Source of the DNA: Gelidibacter maritimus
Lineage (GTDB): Bacteria; Bacteroidota; Bacteroidia; Flavobacteriales; Flavobacteriaceae
Length of the DNA: 64,000 nucleotides
Direction: 5' to 3'
NCBI RefSeq assembly: GCF_014062315.1
Contig: NZ_JACGLT010000003.1
Location: forward strand, 321,163 to 385,162
Shown here: piece after piece, positions 46,346-54,995 of the stretch
Position numbering within the stretch: position 1 is the first letter of the stretch
How the letters are laid out: every line of letters begins with the position of its first letter
Translations under genes and position numbers: made by a program
Notes under the pieces: model-generated
What the model was told of the DNA's origin: nothing
Databases searched by the model: none
The model's input: only the letters and a program-made list of their open reading frames with translations

Positions 46346-47057
46346 ATCGTCGTTCTCTATTTTGATAGTCTATCAAAGCAGTATATAAATCATGCTTTTT
46401 AAAATCGGGCCATAAAATACTGGTGAAATATAATTCAGCATAAGCAATTTGCCATAACAAGAAATTACTAATTCTTTGTTCGCCACTGGTCCTGATGAGC
46501 AAGTCTACATCTGGCAAATTTTGCGTGTAAAGATGCTTATTAATAATGGATTCGTCAATAGAATCACTTGAAATTATATTATTTTTAACTTTATCGGATA
46601 TTTTTTTAACCATATTTATCAGTTCCTCTCTTGAGCCATAACTCAAGGCCAGGGTCAAGATCATTCTGTTGTTGTCCTTGGTTTTTTCAATGACTTCTTC
46701 GAGCTCTCCTTTCGCTTTTTTCGGCAAATCGTTTATGCAGCCTATGGCATTGAGTCTGATATCATTATCCTGTAACGTTTTGATTTCTTTTTTCAAGGAC
46801 TTGACCAGAAGTTTCATTAGTGTTTGCACTTCAATCTTCGGCCGGTTCCAATTTTCAGTAGAAAATGCGTAAAGTGTGAGGTGTTTGATGCCTATTTCTG
46901 CACTGGCCTCCACGACTTCTCTCACAGATTTTGTGCCATTTTCATGACCAATAACCCGAAGCAAGCCTTGTTGTTTTGCCCAACGTCCATTACCATCCAT
47001 GATTATGGCGAGATGGTTAGGAAGTTTGTCGGTATGTATCTGTTTCTTTAAATCCAC
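46317..47057 (-). CDS. uppS: Isoprenyl transferase (undecaprenyl-PP synthase)
   Basis: 246 residues. IIMDGNGRWAKQQG (catalytic Asp21 and diphosphate site) and the C-terminal RTSGEQRISNFLLWQIAYAELYF define the cis-prenyltransferase family. It makes the C55 lipid carrier for peptidoglycan and other glycans. It immediately follows DUF6089 (stop and start adjacent) and overlaps bamA. Confidence 0.96.
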   Translation of the reverse strand: MDLKKQIHTDKLPNHLAIIMDGNGRWAKQQGLLRVIGHENGTKSVREVVEASAEIGIKHLTLYAFSTENWNRPKIEVQTLMKLLVKSLKKEIKTLQDNDIRLNAIGCINDLPKKAKGELEEVIEKTKDNNRMILTLALSYGSREELINMVKKISDKVKNNIISSDSIDESIINKHLYTQNLPDVDLLIRTSGEQRISNFLLWQIAYAELYFTSILWPDFKKHDLYTALIDYQNRERRFGKTSEQLS

Positions 47058-47753
47058 TTAATAATCAGAATAACAAGGTTTTTGACCAAAGGTATAAGTT
47101 AGGGTAATCCCCGAAAATACGTACCAGTCATTACTATTTAAATTACCGAAACTATATGGTGCCCTTGATGGCGCATCAGGTACGCTGCCATCAATTTCAT
47201 CAGAAAAGGTATATCGGACCCCAATTTCGGCGCCTAATATCAGGCCGTCAAACATTGTGGTTGTTTTAAAACCTATTACCATAGGGATGCCGTAAGCCCA
47301 ACTTTGTAAATTTTCTGAAGTTGGCACGGTAGATCCTGGGTTGAAAAAGAAGTTTTTATGTCTTGCGGCTGAAATTCCAGTATATAGATATGGTGTCATT
47401 TGATGATCAGTGCTGTGAAGGTCAAAATCTAAAAATGTAAATTCCATACCTGCAGAAAACTCTAAAATAGAATTTTTAAAACTCCTGTTTCGAGCAAATC
47501 GTCTGGGGTCATTGGATCGGCCATCATGACCTTCCAAATCTGTAAACATAATTGAAGCTCTGTAAGAATGTCTTTTGCTTCTATTCCATTTTAGAAGTAG
47601 TCCAGCGGCTGGCTTATTAGGAGCAATATAGGTTGTGGAACCCACATCACCAATAAAATTACTTCCGCCTAAAAACACACCGCCTTCATAAAGTTGCGCG
47701 TGTACATTTGGGAGGAAACAGACACTAAAAATTATTAAAATGATATATTTCAT
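47058..47753 (-). CDS. DUF6089 family exported protein
   Basis: 231 residues with signal peptide 1-19 (LPNVHAQ). The mature part is beta-rich: YEGGVFLGGSNFIGDVGST, SYRASIMFTDLEGHD, and ends in an aromatic strand, like a small outer-membrane barrel. DUF6089 is a Bacteroidota family with this fixed location before uppS-bamA. The function is not established; the operon suggests outer-membrane biogenesis. First gene of the operon with a good promoter. Confidence 0.9.
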   Translation of the reverse strand: MKYIILIIFSVCFLPNVHAQLYEGGVFLGGSNFIGDVGSTTYIAPNKPAAGLLLKWNRSKRHSYRASIMFTDLEGHDGRSNDPRRFARNRSFKNSILEFSAGMEFTFLDFDLHSTDHQMTPYLYTGISAARHKNFFFNPGSTVPTSENLQSWAYGIPMVIGFKTTTMFDGLILGAEIGVRYTFSDEIDGSVPDAPSRAPYSFGNLNSNDWYVFSGITLTYTFGQKPCYSDY

Positions 47754-47770
47754 AAAATTTTAAAAGTTTG

Positions 47771-47802
47771 CAAATATAATAAATAAGATTAGCCTATGGC
47801 AA
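47771..47802 (-). promoter_or_regulatory. Promoter of DUF6089-uppS-bamA-ompH operon
   Basis: Minus strand: TTG (47802-47800), 21-bp spacer, TATATTTG (47778-47771), about 18 bp before the DUF6089 ATG. Confidence 0.6.
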
Positions 47803-47852
47803 TATGAGCCAAATTGTATTACAGATAAACAGTATTTAAAAGATTTTATTGT

Positions 47853-48734
47853 TTAATTGCGCTTATCCTCTCCCCAAAGCAGTTTTTTACGTAAGGTGTC
47901 AATAAAGCTCTCACTATGAAGTTCAATCATCTTTATTTTGAAGTCTGCTTTTTTAATTGTTACGATGGTGCTGTTGTGTAAAGTTGCAATTCTGGAGTCT
48001 AAAGATATCAGATAAAACTCTTCACGTCCATCAACTTTTAACTGGATTTCTGTGTCGTCAGGAATGATCAATGGTCGCGCACTCAAATTGTGCGGCGCAA
48101 TAGGAGTGATGACAAAACTCTTTGCCGCAGGCGAAATGACCGGGCCGCCACAGCTCAAAGAGTAGCCTGTAGAGCCAGTTGGACTGGATACAATTAAACC
48201 ATCAGACCAATAAGAAGTTAAGTATTCTCCATCTAAATGTGTGTGTACCGTAATCATGGAGGTTGTGTTTTTTCTACTTACGGCTATTTCGTTGAGAGCA
48301 AAATTAAGTTGAATAAGGTCTTTGTTTTCAGGTTTGGTTTCTATGCACAATAGGCTCCGCTCCGATATTTTATAATCGCCTTCAAAAATGCTGTCCAGAG
48401 CGCTTTCAATTTGATTGGTTTGAATGGTAGCCAAAAAGCCTAACCGGCCTGTGTTAATTCCGATAATAGGGATGGATAGGTTACTGACATAGGTAATAGC
48501 TCTTAATATAGTGCCGTCACCGCCCATACTAATGAGTAGGTCAAAAGAATTATCAAGGCTTTGAAAGGTCTCAAATGTCTTGTATTGGTTTTTAAGATCG
48601 AAATGTTTGTCAATCTGCCGATAAAATTGATTCTCAATAAAAACATCTGCTGCCTTATCCAACAAATAATCAAAAAGTGTTTTTATAGTGGATTCCTTTT
48701 TCTTGAAATTCTGACTGTATATGGCAATTTTCAT
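47853..48734 (-). CDS. nadK: NAD kinase
   Basis: 293 residues. GGDGTILRAITYVSN holds the catalytic GGDG (about 72-75), and SYWSDGLIVSSPTGSTGYSLS is the NAD-binding segment, both NAD/polyP kinase signatures. It makes NADP+. It follows the CBS-domain gene by 4 bp, so the two are a small operon. Confidence 0.96.
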   Translation of the reverse strand: MKIAIYSQNFKKKESTIKTLFDYLLDKAADVFIENQFYRQIDKHFDLKNQYKTFETFQSLDNSFDLLISMGGDGTILRAITYVSNLSIPIIGINTGRLGFLATIQTNQIESALDSIFEGDYKISERSLLCIETKPENKDLIQLNFALNEIAVSRKNTTSMITVHTHLDGEYLTSYWSDGLIVSSPTGSTGYSLSCGGPVISPAAKSFVITPIAPHNLSARPLIIPDDTEIQLKVDGREEFYLISLDSRIATLHNSTIVTIKKADFKIKMIELHSESFIDTLRKKLLWGEDKRN

Positions 48735-48738
48735 AGGT

Positions 48739-49395
48739 CTACATATTAAGGTATTTGTTCAGGTAATCTGAACGTTCCTTTAAATTCTCAATATAAGTAT
48801 CCTCTTCGTGGCCTGAAATGATATTGTAGCTATATCTTCTAAATGTTTGTATCACATCATTAAGTCCGGAGCTGCCGATTTTAAGTGTAATCTGAACCAA
48901 ATCACCTTCCATTTTAGAAATGAATGCCCCCAAGATTTTTGCATCGTTAGATTCTACAATCTGACTGATCTCGCTAAAAGAATAATCTTGAATGCCTTTT
49001 TCAATTATTAGGATGCCGCCATGTTCTGAGAAGAAGGGAGTTTCATTGAAGATACCTATAATGTCATTGAGCTCATAGTAACCTAAATAGTTGTTTTCGG
49101 TATCTAACACGGGCATTATATTGCAAGAATTATGGGCAAAGGCCTCCAGGACATCCAACCAAGAAGTTTCTAATCTGACAAAAAAACCTTCCAAGGCGTG
49201 AGCGCATTCTTTTATCGATTCTTTGCTATCAAAGCAATGGGCGTCTGTCTCAGAAATACATCCTAAATAGACTTGGTTGTTTTCAATAGGAATATGAGAA
49301 TAAGTCAGCCCATTAAACATCAATTTGAGGTCGCTTACCTTATCGTTTATGTTTAGTGGCTTAATATCATTGATTATATATTCTCTTAATGGCAT
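48739..49395 (-). CDS. CBS-domain protein
   Basis: 218 residues. Two CBS motifs in the first 120 residues (FNGLTYSHIPIENN and ILMPVLDTENNYLGY-like NIMPVLDTENN), then a C-terminal part (SFSEISQIVESNDAKILGAF, DLVQITLKIGS) resembling an ACT-like fold. CBS pairs usually bind adenine nucleotides. It heads nadK, so NAD/ATP sensing is possible but unproven. Divergent from pdxJ. Confidence 0.85.
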   Translation of the reverse strand: MPLREYIINDIKPLNINDKVSDLKLMFNGLTYSHIPIENNQVYLGCISETDAHCFDSKESIKECAHALEGFFVRLETSWLDVLEAFAHNSCNIMPVLDTENNYLGYYELNDIIGIFNETPFFSEHGGILIIEKGIQDYSFSEISQIVESNDAKILGAFISKMEGDLVQITLKIGSSGLNDVIQTFRRYSYNIISGHEEDTYIENLKERSDYLNKYLNM

Positions 49396-49456
49396 GTTCT
49401 ATATTTTGTTCCTGCAAAATAATTAAAAATAACAACAAAAAGCATGATCTACTTTG

Positions 49457-49464
49457 TATTTTTG
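49457..49464 (+). promoter_or_regulatory. -7 box of pdxJ
   Basis: TATTTTTG fits TAnnTTTG, 18 bp before the pdxJ ATG at 49483. It also shows that the upstream ATG at 49444 cannot be the start. Confidence 0.5.
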
Positions 49465-49482
49465 TTCATTAAAACAAAAGCT

Positions 49483-50196
49483 ATGACAAAGTTGAGCGTT
49501 AATATCAATAAGATTGCCACCCTTAGAAATTCGAGAGGTGGGGATGTTCCGAATGTGGTACAATTTGCGAAAGATGTTCAAAAGTTTGGTGCCCAAGGCG
49601 TCACCATTCATCCAAGGCCTGATGAGAGACATATTCGATATCAAGATGTTTATGATTTGAAACCTGAAGTCTATACCGAGTATAATATTGAAGGCAACCC
49701 CATTCGTCAATTTATAGATATGGTTTTGGAAGTAAAGCCTACACAGGTTACCTTAGTGCCAGACGCCGAAGATGCCATAACATCAAATGCGGGATGGGAT
49801 ACCATCAAGCACAAAGATTTTTTAATTGACGTGATTAAGGAATTTAGACAGAACGGGATCCGTACGTCTATTTTTGTAGATCCGGTTTTGAAACAGATTG
49901 AAGGCGCAAAAGCAACAGGAACGGATAGAATAGAACTCTATACCGAAGCCTATGCGGTGGCTTATGGCTCAGGGAATAAAATGGGAATCAAACCTTATAC
50001 AGAATGTGCCGTTTTGGCTAATGCACTAGGCTTGGGTCTTAATGCGGGGCACGACTTGTCTTTAGATAATATCAAATATTTTAAACAGAACATTCCCGAT
50101 TTATTAGAAGTCTCTATTGGTCATGCTTTAATTTCAGAGAGTTTGTACTTGGGCATTGAAAATGTAATTAATATGTATTTGAGACAGTTAAAGTAG
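49483..50196 (+). CDS. pdxJ: Pyridoxine 5'-phosphate synthase
   Basis: 237 residues from ATG 49483, beginning MTKLSVNINKIATLRNSRGG as in PdxJ. Substrate motifs VTIHPRPDERHIR and NAGHDLSL are visible. It condenses amino-acetone phosphate and DXP to vitamin B6. An in-frame ATG 39 bp upstream lies ahead of the -7 box and is rejected. Divergent from the CBS/nadK pair. Confidence 0.97.
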   Translation: MTKLSVNINKIATLRNSRGGDVPNVVQFAKDVQKFGAQGVTIHPRPDERHIRYQDVYDLKPEVYTEYNIEGNPIRQFIDMVLEVKPTQVTLVPDAEDAITSNAGWDTIKHKDFLIDVIKEFRQNGIRTSIFVDPVLKQIEGAKATGTDRIELYTEAYAVAYGSGNKMGIKPYTECAVLANALGLGLNAGHDLSLDNIKYFKQNIPDLLEVSIGHALISESLYLGIENVINMYLRQLK

Positions 50197-50278
50197 ACGA
50201 TAGGGATGACGTATTTTGAATGAGTCTTTTGAGACTGTCCTCCGTCATCTGTCATTCGTCATAAATCAACAATCATAA

Positions 50279-50316
50279 AATAACAATCGTTAATCGTTAA
50301 ATAACAATCGTTAATC
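50279..50316 (+). repeat. 21-bp tandem repeat before hydrolase start
   Basis: TAACAATCGTTAATC occurs twice 21 bp apart directly before the ATG at 50320, with a weaker AACAATCATAA copy further left. The repeats set the 5'-leader and could change its length by slippage. Confidence 0.7.
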
Positions 50317-50319
50317 ATC

Positions 50320-51084
50320 ATGACTCTTCATTCAACTATTTTAGGCGAAGGCCAAACTTTTATTTTTCTCCATGGATTTTTAGGCATGAGTGACAATTGG
50401 AAAACACTCGGCACAAAATTCAGTGAAAACGGCTATGAAGTGCATCTGGTTGACCAGCGTAATCACGGACGAAGTTTCCATAGTGATGAATTCAATTATG
50501 AAGTGATGGTTGAGGACTTGAAAGACTATTGTGACGAACATCAATTAAATAATATCGTACTTTTAGGCCATTCAATGGGCGGAAAAACGGCCATGTTGTT
50601 TGCCGTAGAGTATCCTGAATTGGTTTCTAAATTAATTATCGCGGATATTGCTCCACGCTATTATCCAACTCATCATGATGCGATTTTAAAAGGATTATCG
50701 GCTTTAGATTTTGAGACACTGAAGAGCAGAGGCGAGGCGGATAAAGTCTTAAAATCGTATGTTTCTGAACTAGGCACACGTCAATTCTTACTCAAAAATT
50801 TGTATTGGATAGAGAAAGGGAAGCTCGGGTTACGAATAAATTTAGAGGTTTTGAAAGAGCAAGTCAATGAGGTTGGAGAGCCCTTGCCTATGCACACCAA
50901 GTTTGAGAAAGCGACTTTGTTTTTGCGCGGAGACCGCTCAGAATATATTTCATCACAAGACGAAGCTTTGATTCATTCGCATTTTCCGAAAGCTGCCATT
51001 GTCACGATTTCAGATGCAGGACATTGGTTGCATGCTGAAAACCCGACCGACTTTTATGATGCGGTATCAAAGTTTTTAGATTAA
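50320..51084 (+). CDS. Alpha/beta hydrolase (YbfF-like esterase)
   Basis: 254 residues. LHGFLG oxyanion region (about 18-23), nucleophile elbow GHSMGG with Ser85, and the late His in DAGHWLHAE. Closest known type is YbfF-like acyl-CoA/esterases; the substrate is unknown. Its start is immediately preceded by a short tandem repeat (50279-50316). It is followed after 24 bp by the MORN/TonB protein, possibly one operon. Confidence 0.9.
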   Translation: MTLHSTILGEGQTFIFLHGFLGMSDNWKTLGTKFSENGYEVHLVDQRNHGRSFHSDEFNYEVMVEDLKDYCDEHQLNNIVLLGHSMGGKTAMLFAVEYPELVSKLIIADIAPRYYPTHHDAILKGLSALDFETLKSRGEADKVLKSYVSELGTRQFLLKNLYWIEKGKLGLRINLEVLKEQVNEVGEPLPMHTKFEKATLFLRGDRSEYISSQDEALIHSHFPKAAIVTISDAGHWLHAENPTDFYDAVSKFLD

Positions 51085-51108
51085 ATATTTGCATAACACC
51101 TGCACCCT

Positions 51109-52212
51109 ATGATAAAACGTTTTATTATTCTCATAGTTTTAACCAGTTTTCAATTTTCTTATGCGCAAGAGGACGGCAGTTTTAAGGAATTTTTTGAAGA
51201 TGGACAATTTAAAACCGAAGGCCAATACAAAAACAAAAAGAAGGATGGCGTATGGAAATCTTATCATCCTAATGGTCAGCTGTCAAAGGTCTATACATAC
51301 GTTGACGGTAAACGGAGCAGAGAATATACAGCCTTTTTTAAGGACGGTAAAATGAGTGGCGAAACCAAAAAAATCAACAATGAATACCTCACCAAGGAGT
51401 ATTATGAGGATGGAACAATATTTTATGAAAGAATCTTACCTGATGGATTCTATAAAGAGTATTTAGAAAATGGTGACTTAAAAATAGAATCTAACTATGT
51501 GGATGGTGAGCTTTCGGGGATTTGGAAGCAATATTATAATGCAGGTGAGTTAGAATGGATAGTTCATTATAAAAACGGCTATAGGGAAGGCGATTATCAG
51601 AACTTCTACACCAATGGTCAAATAAAATTAGAAGGTAGATTTCGGAAGGATAAAAAAGATGGCGTCGAAAAACGATACTTGAAAAACGGACAACTCGTAT
51701 GGACTGGCAATTATAAGGCAGATAAACTCCATAAAAAATGGGTGCAATATGATGCAGCCGGAAAGGTTTTGGAAACACTAAAGTTCGACCATGGAAGAGC
51801 TTTAACCTCTGGTGCTACTGCGCTATTAACCCCGACAATGGTGCCAGAAGGAGCATTGGAGAAGGTTCCGGTTTATCCAGGGTGCGAAAATAAACTTTCA
51901 AATAGAGATTTAAGTAGATGCATGAGCGATAAGCTATCTCAGTTTGTTCGTACTAAATTTAATCCAAATGTAGCGCTTGGATTGGGTTTGAATCAGACCC
52001 AGCGTATCCTGGTAAAATTTGAAATTAATAAAAACGGGAAAGCGGTCAATGGAAAAGCGAGAGGTTCACATCCGGTTTTAGAGAGAGAAGCTGTTTGGGT
52101 GATTGATCTTTTGCCTAAAATGCAACCAGGAATTCAACGGGGCAAACCTATAGTGGTTCCATATTCTTTCCCTATCGTGTTCAATCCAGGAGAAAAAAAA
52201 TCCAATAGATAA
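51109..52212 (+). CDS. YwqK/MORN-repeat protein with TonB C-terminal domain
   Basis: 367 residues. Signal peptide 1-19 (FSYAQ). Residues 25-230 are about eight MORN/YwqK repeats (EGQYKNKKKDGVWKSYHPNG and similar). Residues 250-362 form a TonB C-terminal domain identical in layout to the two TonB proteins: VPVYPGCEN, second Cys 11 residues on (RCMSDKLSQF), LVKFEINKNGKA, LEREAVWV. There is no inner-membrane anchor, so it is not a standard TonB; it may be a periplasmic or outer-membrane adaptor. Confidence 0.85.
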   Translation: MIKRFIILIVLTSFQFSYAQEDGSFKEFFEDGQFKTEGQYKNKKKDGVWKSYHPNGQLSKVYTYVDGKRSREYTAFFKDGKMSGETKKINNEYLTKEYYEDGTIFYERILPDGFYKEYLENGDLKIESNYVDGELSGIWKQYYNAGELEWIVHYKNGYREGDYQNFYTNGQIKLEGRFRKDKKDGVEKRYLKNGQLVWTGNYKADKLHKKWVQYDAAGKVLETLKFDHGRALTSGATALLTPTMVPEGALEKVPVYPGCENKLSNRDLSRCMSDKLSQFVRTKFNPNVALGLGLNQTQRILVKFEINKNGKAVNGKARGSHPVLEREAVWVIDLLPKMQPGIQRGKPIVVPYSFPIVFNPGEKKSNR

Positions 52213-52237
52213 AAACAGATAACTAAAATCAAATAGC

Positions 52238-52585
52238 ATGAATTTAATAATAAGAGTTTTACTCACAGCCGTTGCCGTGGTGGTTTTGGCAAAAGTTCTT
52301 CCGGGCGTGGCGGTAGCAGGATTTACATCAGCAATAATTTTAGCCATTTCACTTGGGTTTCTTAATGCTATTTTAAAACCCATCTTAGTTATTTTAACTT
52401 TGCCAATTACCATTCTAACCTTAGGGTTATTTTTGTTGGTTATTAATGCTTGCATTGTCTTATTGGCAGATGAATTTATGGGCGGATTTGAAGTCAACGG
52501 ATTTTGGACTGCACTCTTATTTAGCGTGCTTTTATCGTTTTTACAATCTGTACTTTATTCACTGTTAGACAAAGACAAAAACTAG
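52238..52585 (+). CDS. Small four-helix membrane protein (phage holin family 4 / superfamily IV type)
   Basis: 115 residues with four helices (about 4-22, 29-46, 52-75, 88-106). The pattern LNAILKPILVILTLPITILTLGLFLLVINA matches the widespread 'mycobacterial 4 TMS phage holin' family; despite the name these are chromosomal membrane proteins of unknown role. No phage genes are near. Small gap to the MORN/TonB gene. Confidence 0.85.
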   Translation: MNLIIRVLLTAVAVVVLAKVLPGVAVAGFTSAIILAISLGFLNAILKPILVILTLPITILTLGLFLLVINACIVLLADEFMGGFEVNGFWTALLFSVLLSFLQSVLYSLLDKDKN

Positions 52586-52610
52586 TCTAAAAATCAAGTC
52601 TTTAAAAACT

Positions 52611-52640
52611 TTGTTCAGATTTAAATAATTCGTACTTTTG
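52611..52640 (+). promoter_or_regulatory. Promoter of tig
   Basis: TTG (52611-52613), 19-bp spacer, TACTTTTG (52633-52640), an excellent consensus promoter. The leader to the tig ATG is about 150 bases. Confidence 0.65.
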
Positions 52641-52797
52641 CATCCCGATTTTCTGATAGTCCATCAAGCATTATTCGGTCTGTTTTAAAGCAAAAAGTTA
52701 GACCTAAATTGAACAAATTTCTACTTATAAAGTGGAAATTTTGGCAGATTTGAAAATCACTAAAAAATAATATGCCATTGGCTTTATTAATTATACT

Positions 52798-54120
52798 ATG
52801 AATATTACAAGAGAAAACATTGACGCATTAAATGCTGTTTTAAAAGTAGATATCGCTAAAGAAGACTATAGTGATAAGGTGGAAAAAATCCTTTCAGATT
52901 ACCGTAAGTCGGCCAATATTCCTGGATTTAGAAAGGGGCATGTGCCAATGACCATGGTGAAAAAACAATATGGCAAAGCAGTGTTGGTTGATGAGGTCAA
53001 CAAACTTTTGCAGGATGCGCTTAACAAGTATTTGACTGAAGAGAAATTAGACGTTCTAGGTAATCCGTTGCCAAAGGCCCAAGATGATTTAGATTGGGAT
53101 GCTGATTCTTTCACATTTGAGTTTGAATTGGGGCTCGCGCCAGAATTTGAAGTAGAGCTAAAGAGCAAAGATCCAATCACTCATTACAGCATTGTTGCTG
53201 ACGATAAAATGATTGACGACCAAGTAGAGCATATTCGCAAGCAATATGGCAAATTGATATCTCAAGATGCTGTGACCAAAGACTCTGAGATTGTTGGCGT
53301 ATTTGTAAATGAAGAAAAGGAAATCAACAACAAAGCAACGTTTACCTTAGATAAGGTAAAAAGTAAAACCGCTGAAAAAGCGTTAATTGGTGCTAAGGTT
53401 GGTGATGTGGTCACTTTAAAAACTAAAGGTTTGTTCAAAGATGATCACGATTTGATGAGTTTTTTAAAAGTAGCACATGATGATGCCCATGAATTGGATG
53501 TTGACGTTACTTTTACCATTGAAGAAATAAACACCAGAGAATTGGCTGACTTGGACCAAGAGCTGTTTGATAAATTATTTGGTCCAGGGGTTGTGTCGTC
53601 TGTAACTGAATTGAAAGCTAAGATTAAGGAAGACTCCGAAAAGCAATTCGGACAACAAGGCGATCAGAAATTTATTAATGACGTCACTGAGTATTTAGTA
53701 GAGAATACAAAATTTGACCTTCCGGCAGCATTCTTGCAAAAATGGATGCAAACCGCTGGTGAAGATCCGTTAGATGCAGATCAGGCTAAAGAAGAGTATG
53801 AAAATTCTGAAAAAAGCATGCGTTACCAATTGATTGAAGGTAAAATAATTGAAAAGCATAACTTGCAAGTTACTTTTGATGATTTGAAGGACTTTGCTAA
53901 AGAAATGATCAAGGTGCAAATGGCACAATTTGGTCAGACAGATCCTCAAGATAAAGAGTTAGAGGATATTGCAGCTCGTATCTTGTCCAATAAAGACGAG
54001 GTCAAACGTTTGTCTGAGCAATTGATGAGCCAGAAACTTCTTGAACTATACAAAAAAGAAGCTAACCGCGAGGAAAAGGAAATTACTTATGATGATTTTG
54101 TAAAAGAGTTTTACAGCTAG
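52798..54120 (+). CDS. tig: Trigger factor
   Basis: 440 residues. The ribosome-docking signature is NIPGFRKGHVPMTMVKKQYG (residues about 38-57, FRK-type), followed by a divergent PPIase region and the chaperone C-terminal arms, rich in charged helices. Trigger factor folds nascent chains at the exit tunnel. Classic partner of clpP and clpX downstream, though a terminator separates them. Confidence 0.95.
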   Translation: MNITRENIDALNAVLKVDIAKEDYSDKVEKILSDYRKSANIPGFRKGHVPMTMVKKQYGKAVLVDEVNKLLQDALNKYLTEEKLDVLGNPLPKAQDDLDWDADSFTFEFELGLAPEFEVELKSKDPITHYSIVADDKMIDDQVEHIRKQYGKLISQDAVTKDSEIVGVFVNEEKEINNKATFTLDKVKSKTAEKALIGAKVGDVVTLKTKGLFKDDHDLMSFLKVAHDDAHELDVDVTFTIEEINTRELADLDQELFDKLFGPGVVSSVTELKAKIKEDSEKQFGQQGDQKFINDVTEYLVENTKFDLPAAFLQKWMQTAGEDPLDADQAKEEYENSEKSMRYQLIEGKIIEKHNLQVTFDDLKDFAKEMIKVQMAQFGQTDPQDKELEDIAARILSNKDEVKRLSEQLMSQKLLELYKKEANREEKEITYDDFVKEFYS

Positions 54121-54147
54121 TAATTATAATTAAATCGTTATCTTTAG

Positions 54148-54180
54148 AGCGTAAAACTATCTGGTTTTACGCTTTTTTTT
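54148..54180 (+). terminator. Intrinsic terminator after tig
   Basis: Perfect 10-bp stem AGCGTAAAAC/GTTTTACGCT (54148-54157 and 54164-54173), 6-base loop TATCTG, then a long T-run. Confidence 0.95.
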
Positions 54181-54251
54181 GACACTATAATAGTCATACA
54201 ATTTTCCTAGTGATGCTGGGATTTTACGAATTTAAGAACTAAATAATATTT

Positions 54252-54935
54252 ATGGATTACGGAAAAGAATTTGAAAAATTCGCAATAAAAGATCAAGGTA
54301 TTAGCAGTACCTACTATAATCAAATCATGAACAGTATGTATCCTGTTGGTTTGACGCCTAACATTATTGAAGAACGTCAGATGAATGCAGTTGCAATGGA
54401 CGTGTTTTCGAGATTGATGATGGATCGTATCATTTTTATGGGGACGGCCATTAATGATCAAGTGGCAAATATCATTCAAGCGCAATTGTTGTTTTTGGAA
54501 AGTACAGATGCTGCCAAAGACATTCAAATATATATCAACTCTCCTGGTGGAAGTGTTTATGCCGGACTTGGTATCTATGACACCATGCAGCTTATTAAAC
54601 CAGATGTGGCAACAATATGCACCGGAATGGCAGCGTCAATGGGTGCTGTTTTATTATGTGCTGGTGAAAAGGGTAAACGTAGTGGTTTAACCCATTCTCG
54701 TGTCATGATTCACCAACCATTAGGTGGTGCCCAAGGGCAGGCTAGTGATATTGAAATCACCGCCAGAGAAATTGTTACCTTAAAAGAAGAGCTCTATAAA
54801 ATTATCAGTAAACACACAGGTCAGGACTATGACAAAGTGTACGAGGATAGTGATAGAGATTACTGGATGAAAGCCGAAAAAGCCAAGGAATATGGCATGA
54901 TTGATGAGGTTTTATCGAGTGCGAAGAAGGAGTAG
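54252..54935 (+). CDS. clpP: ATP-dependent Clp protease proteolytic subunit
   Basis: 227 residues. Catalytic triad: Ser129 (GMAASMGA), His154 (MIHQPLGG) and an Asp near 201-203 (DRDYW). N-terminus is about 25 residues longer than E. coli's processed form, as is usual in Bacteroidota. Forms the tetradecameric chamber fed by ClpX, encoded 60 bp downstream. Confidence 0.97.
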   Translation: MDYGKEFEKFAIKDQGISSTYYNQIMNSMYPVGLTPNIIEERQMNAVAMDVFSRLMMDRIIFMGTAINDQVANIIQAQLLFLESTDAAKDIQIYINSPGGSVYAGLGIYDTMQLIKPDVATICTGMAASMGAVLLCAGEKGKRSGLTHSRVMIHQPLGGAQGQASDIEITAREIVTLKEELYKIISKHTGQDYDKVYEDSDRDYWMKAEKAKEYGMIDEVLSSAKKE

Positions 54936-54995
54936 TTACCGATTCATCAATATCGATTAAAGTATAATTTGAAATTAATGAAGAATTAAAGAGTT

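Noticed and set aside
51109-52212. Toxin-antitoxin system suggested by YwqK-type repeats
   Set aside because: YwqK-family naming is common for MORN-like repeat proteins; there is no toxin gene next to it and the C-terminus is a TonB domain.
52238-52585. Prophage signal from a 'phage holin' family protein
   Set aside because: The family is a chromosomal membrane protein family despite its name and no phage gene is adjacent.
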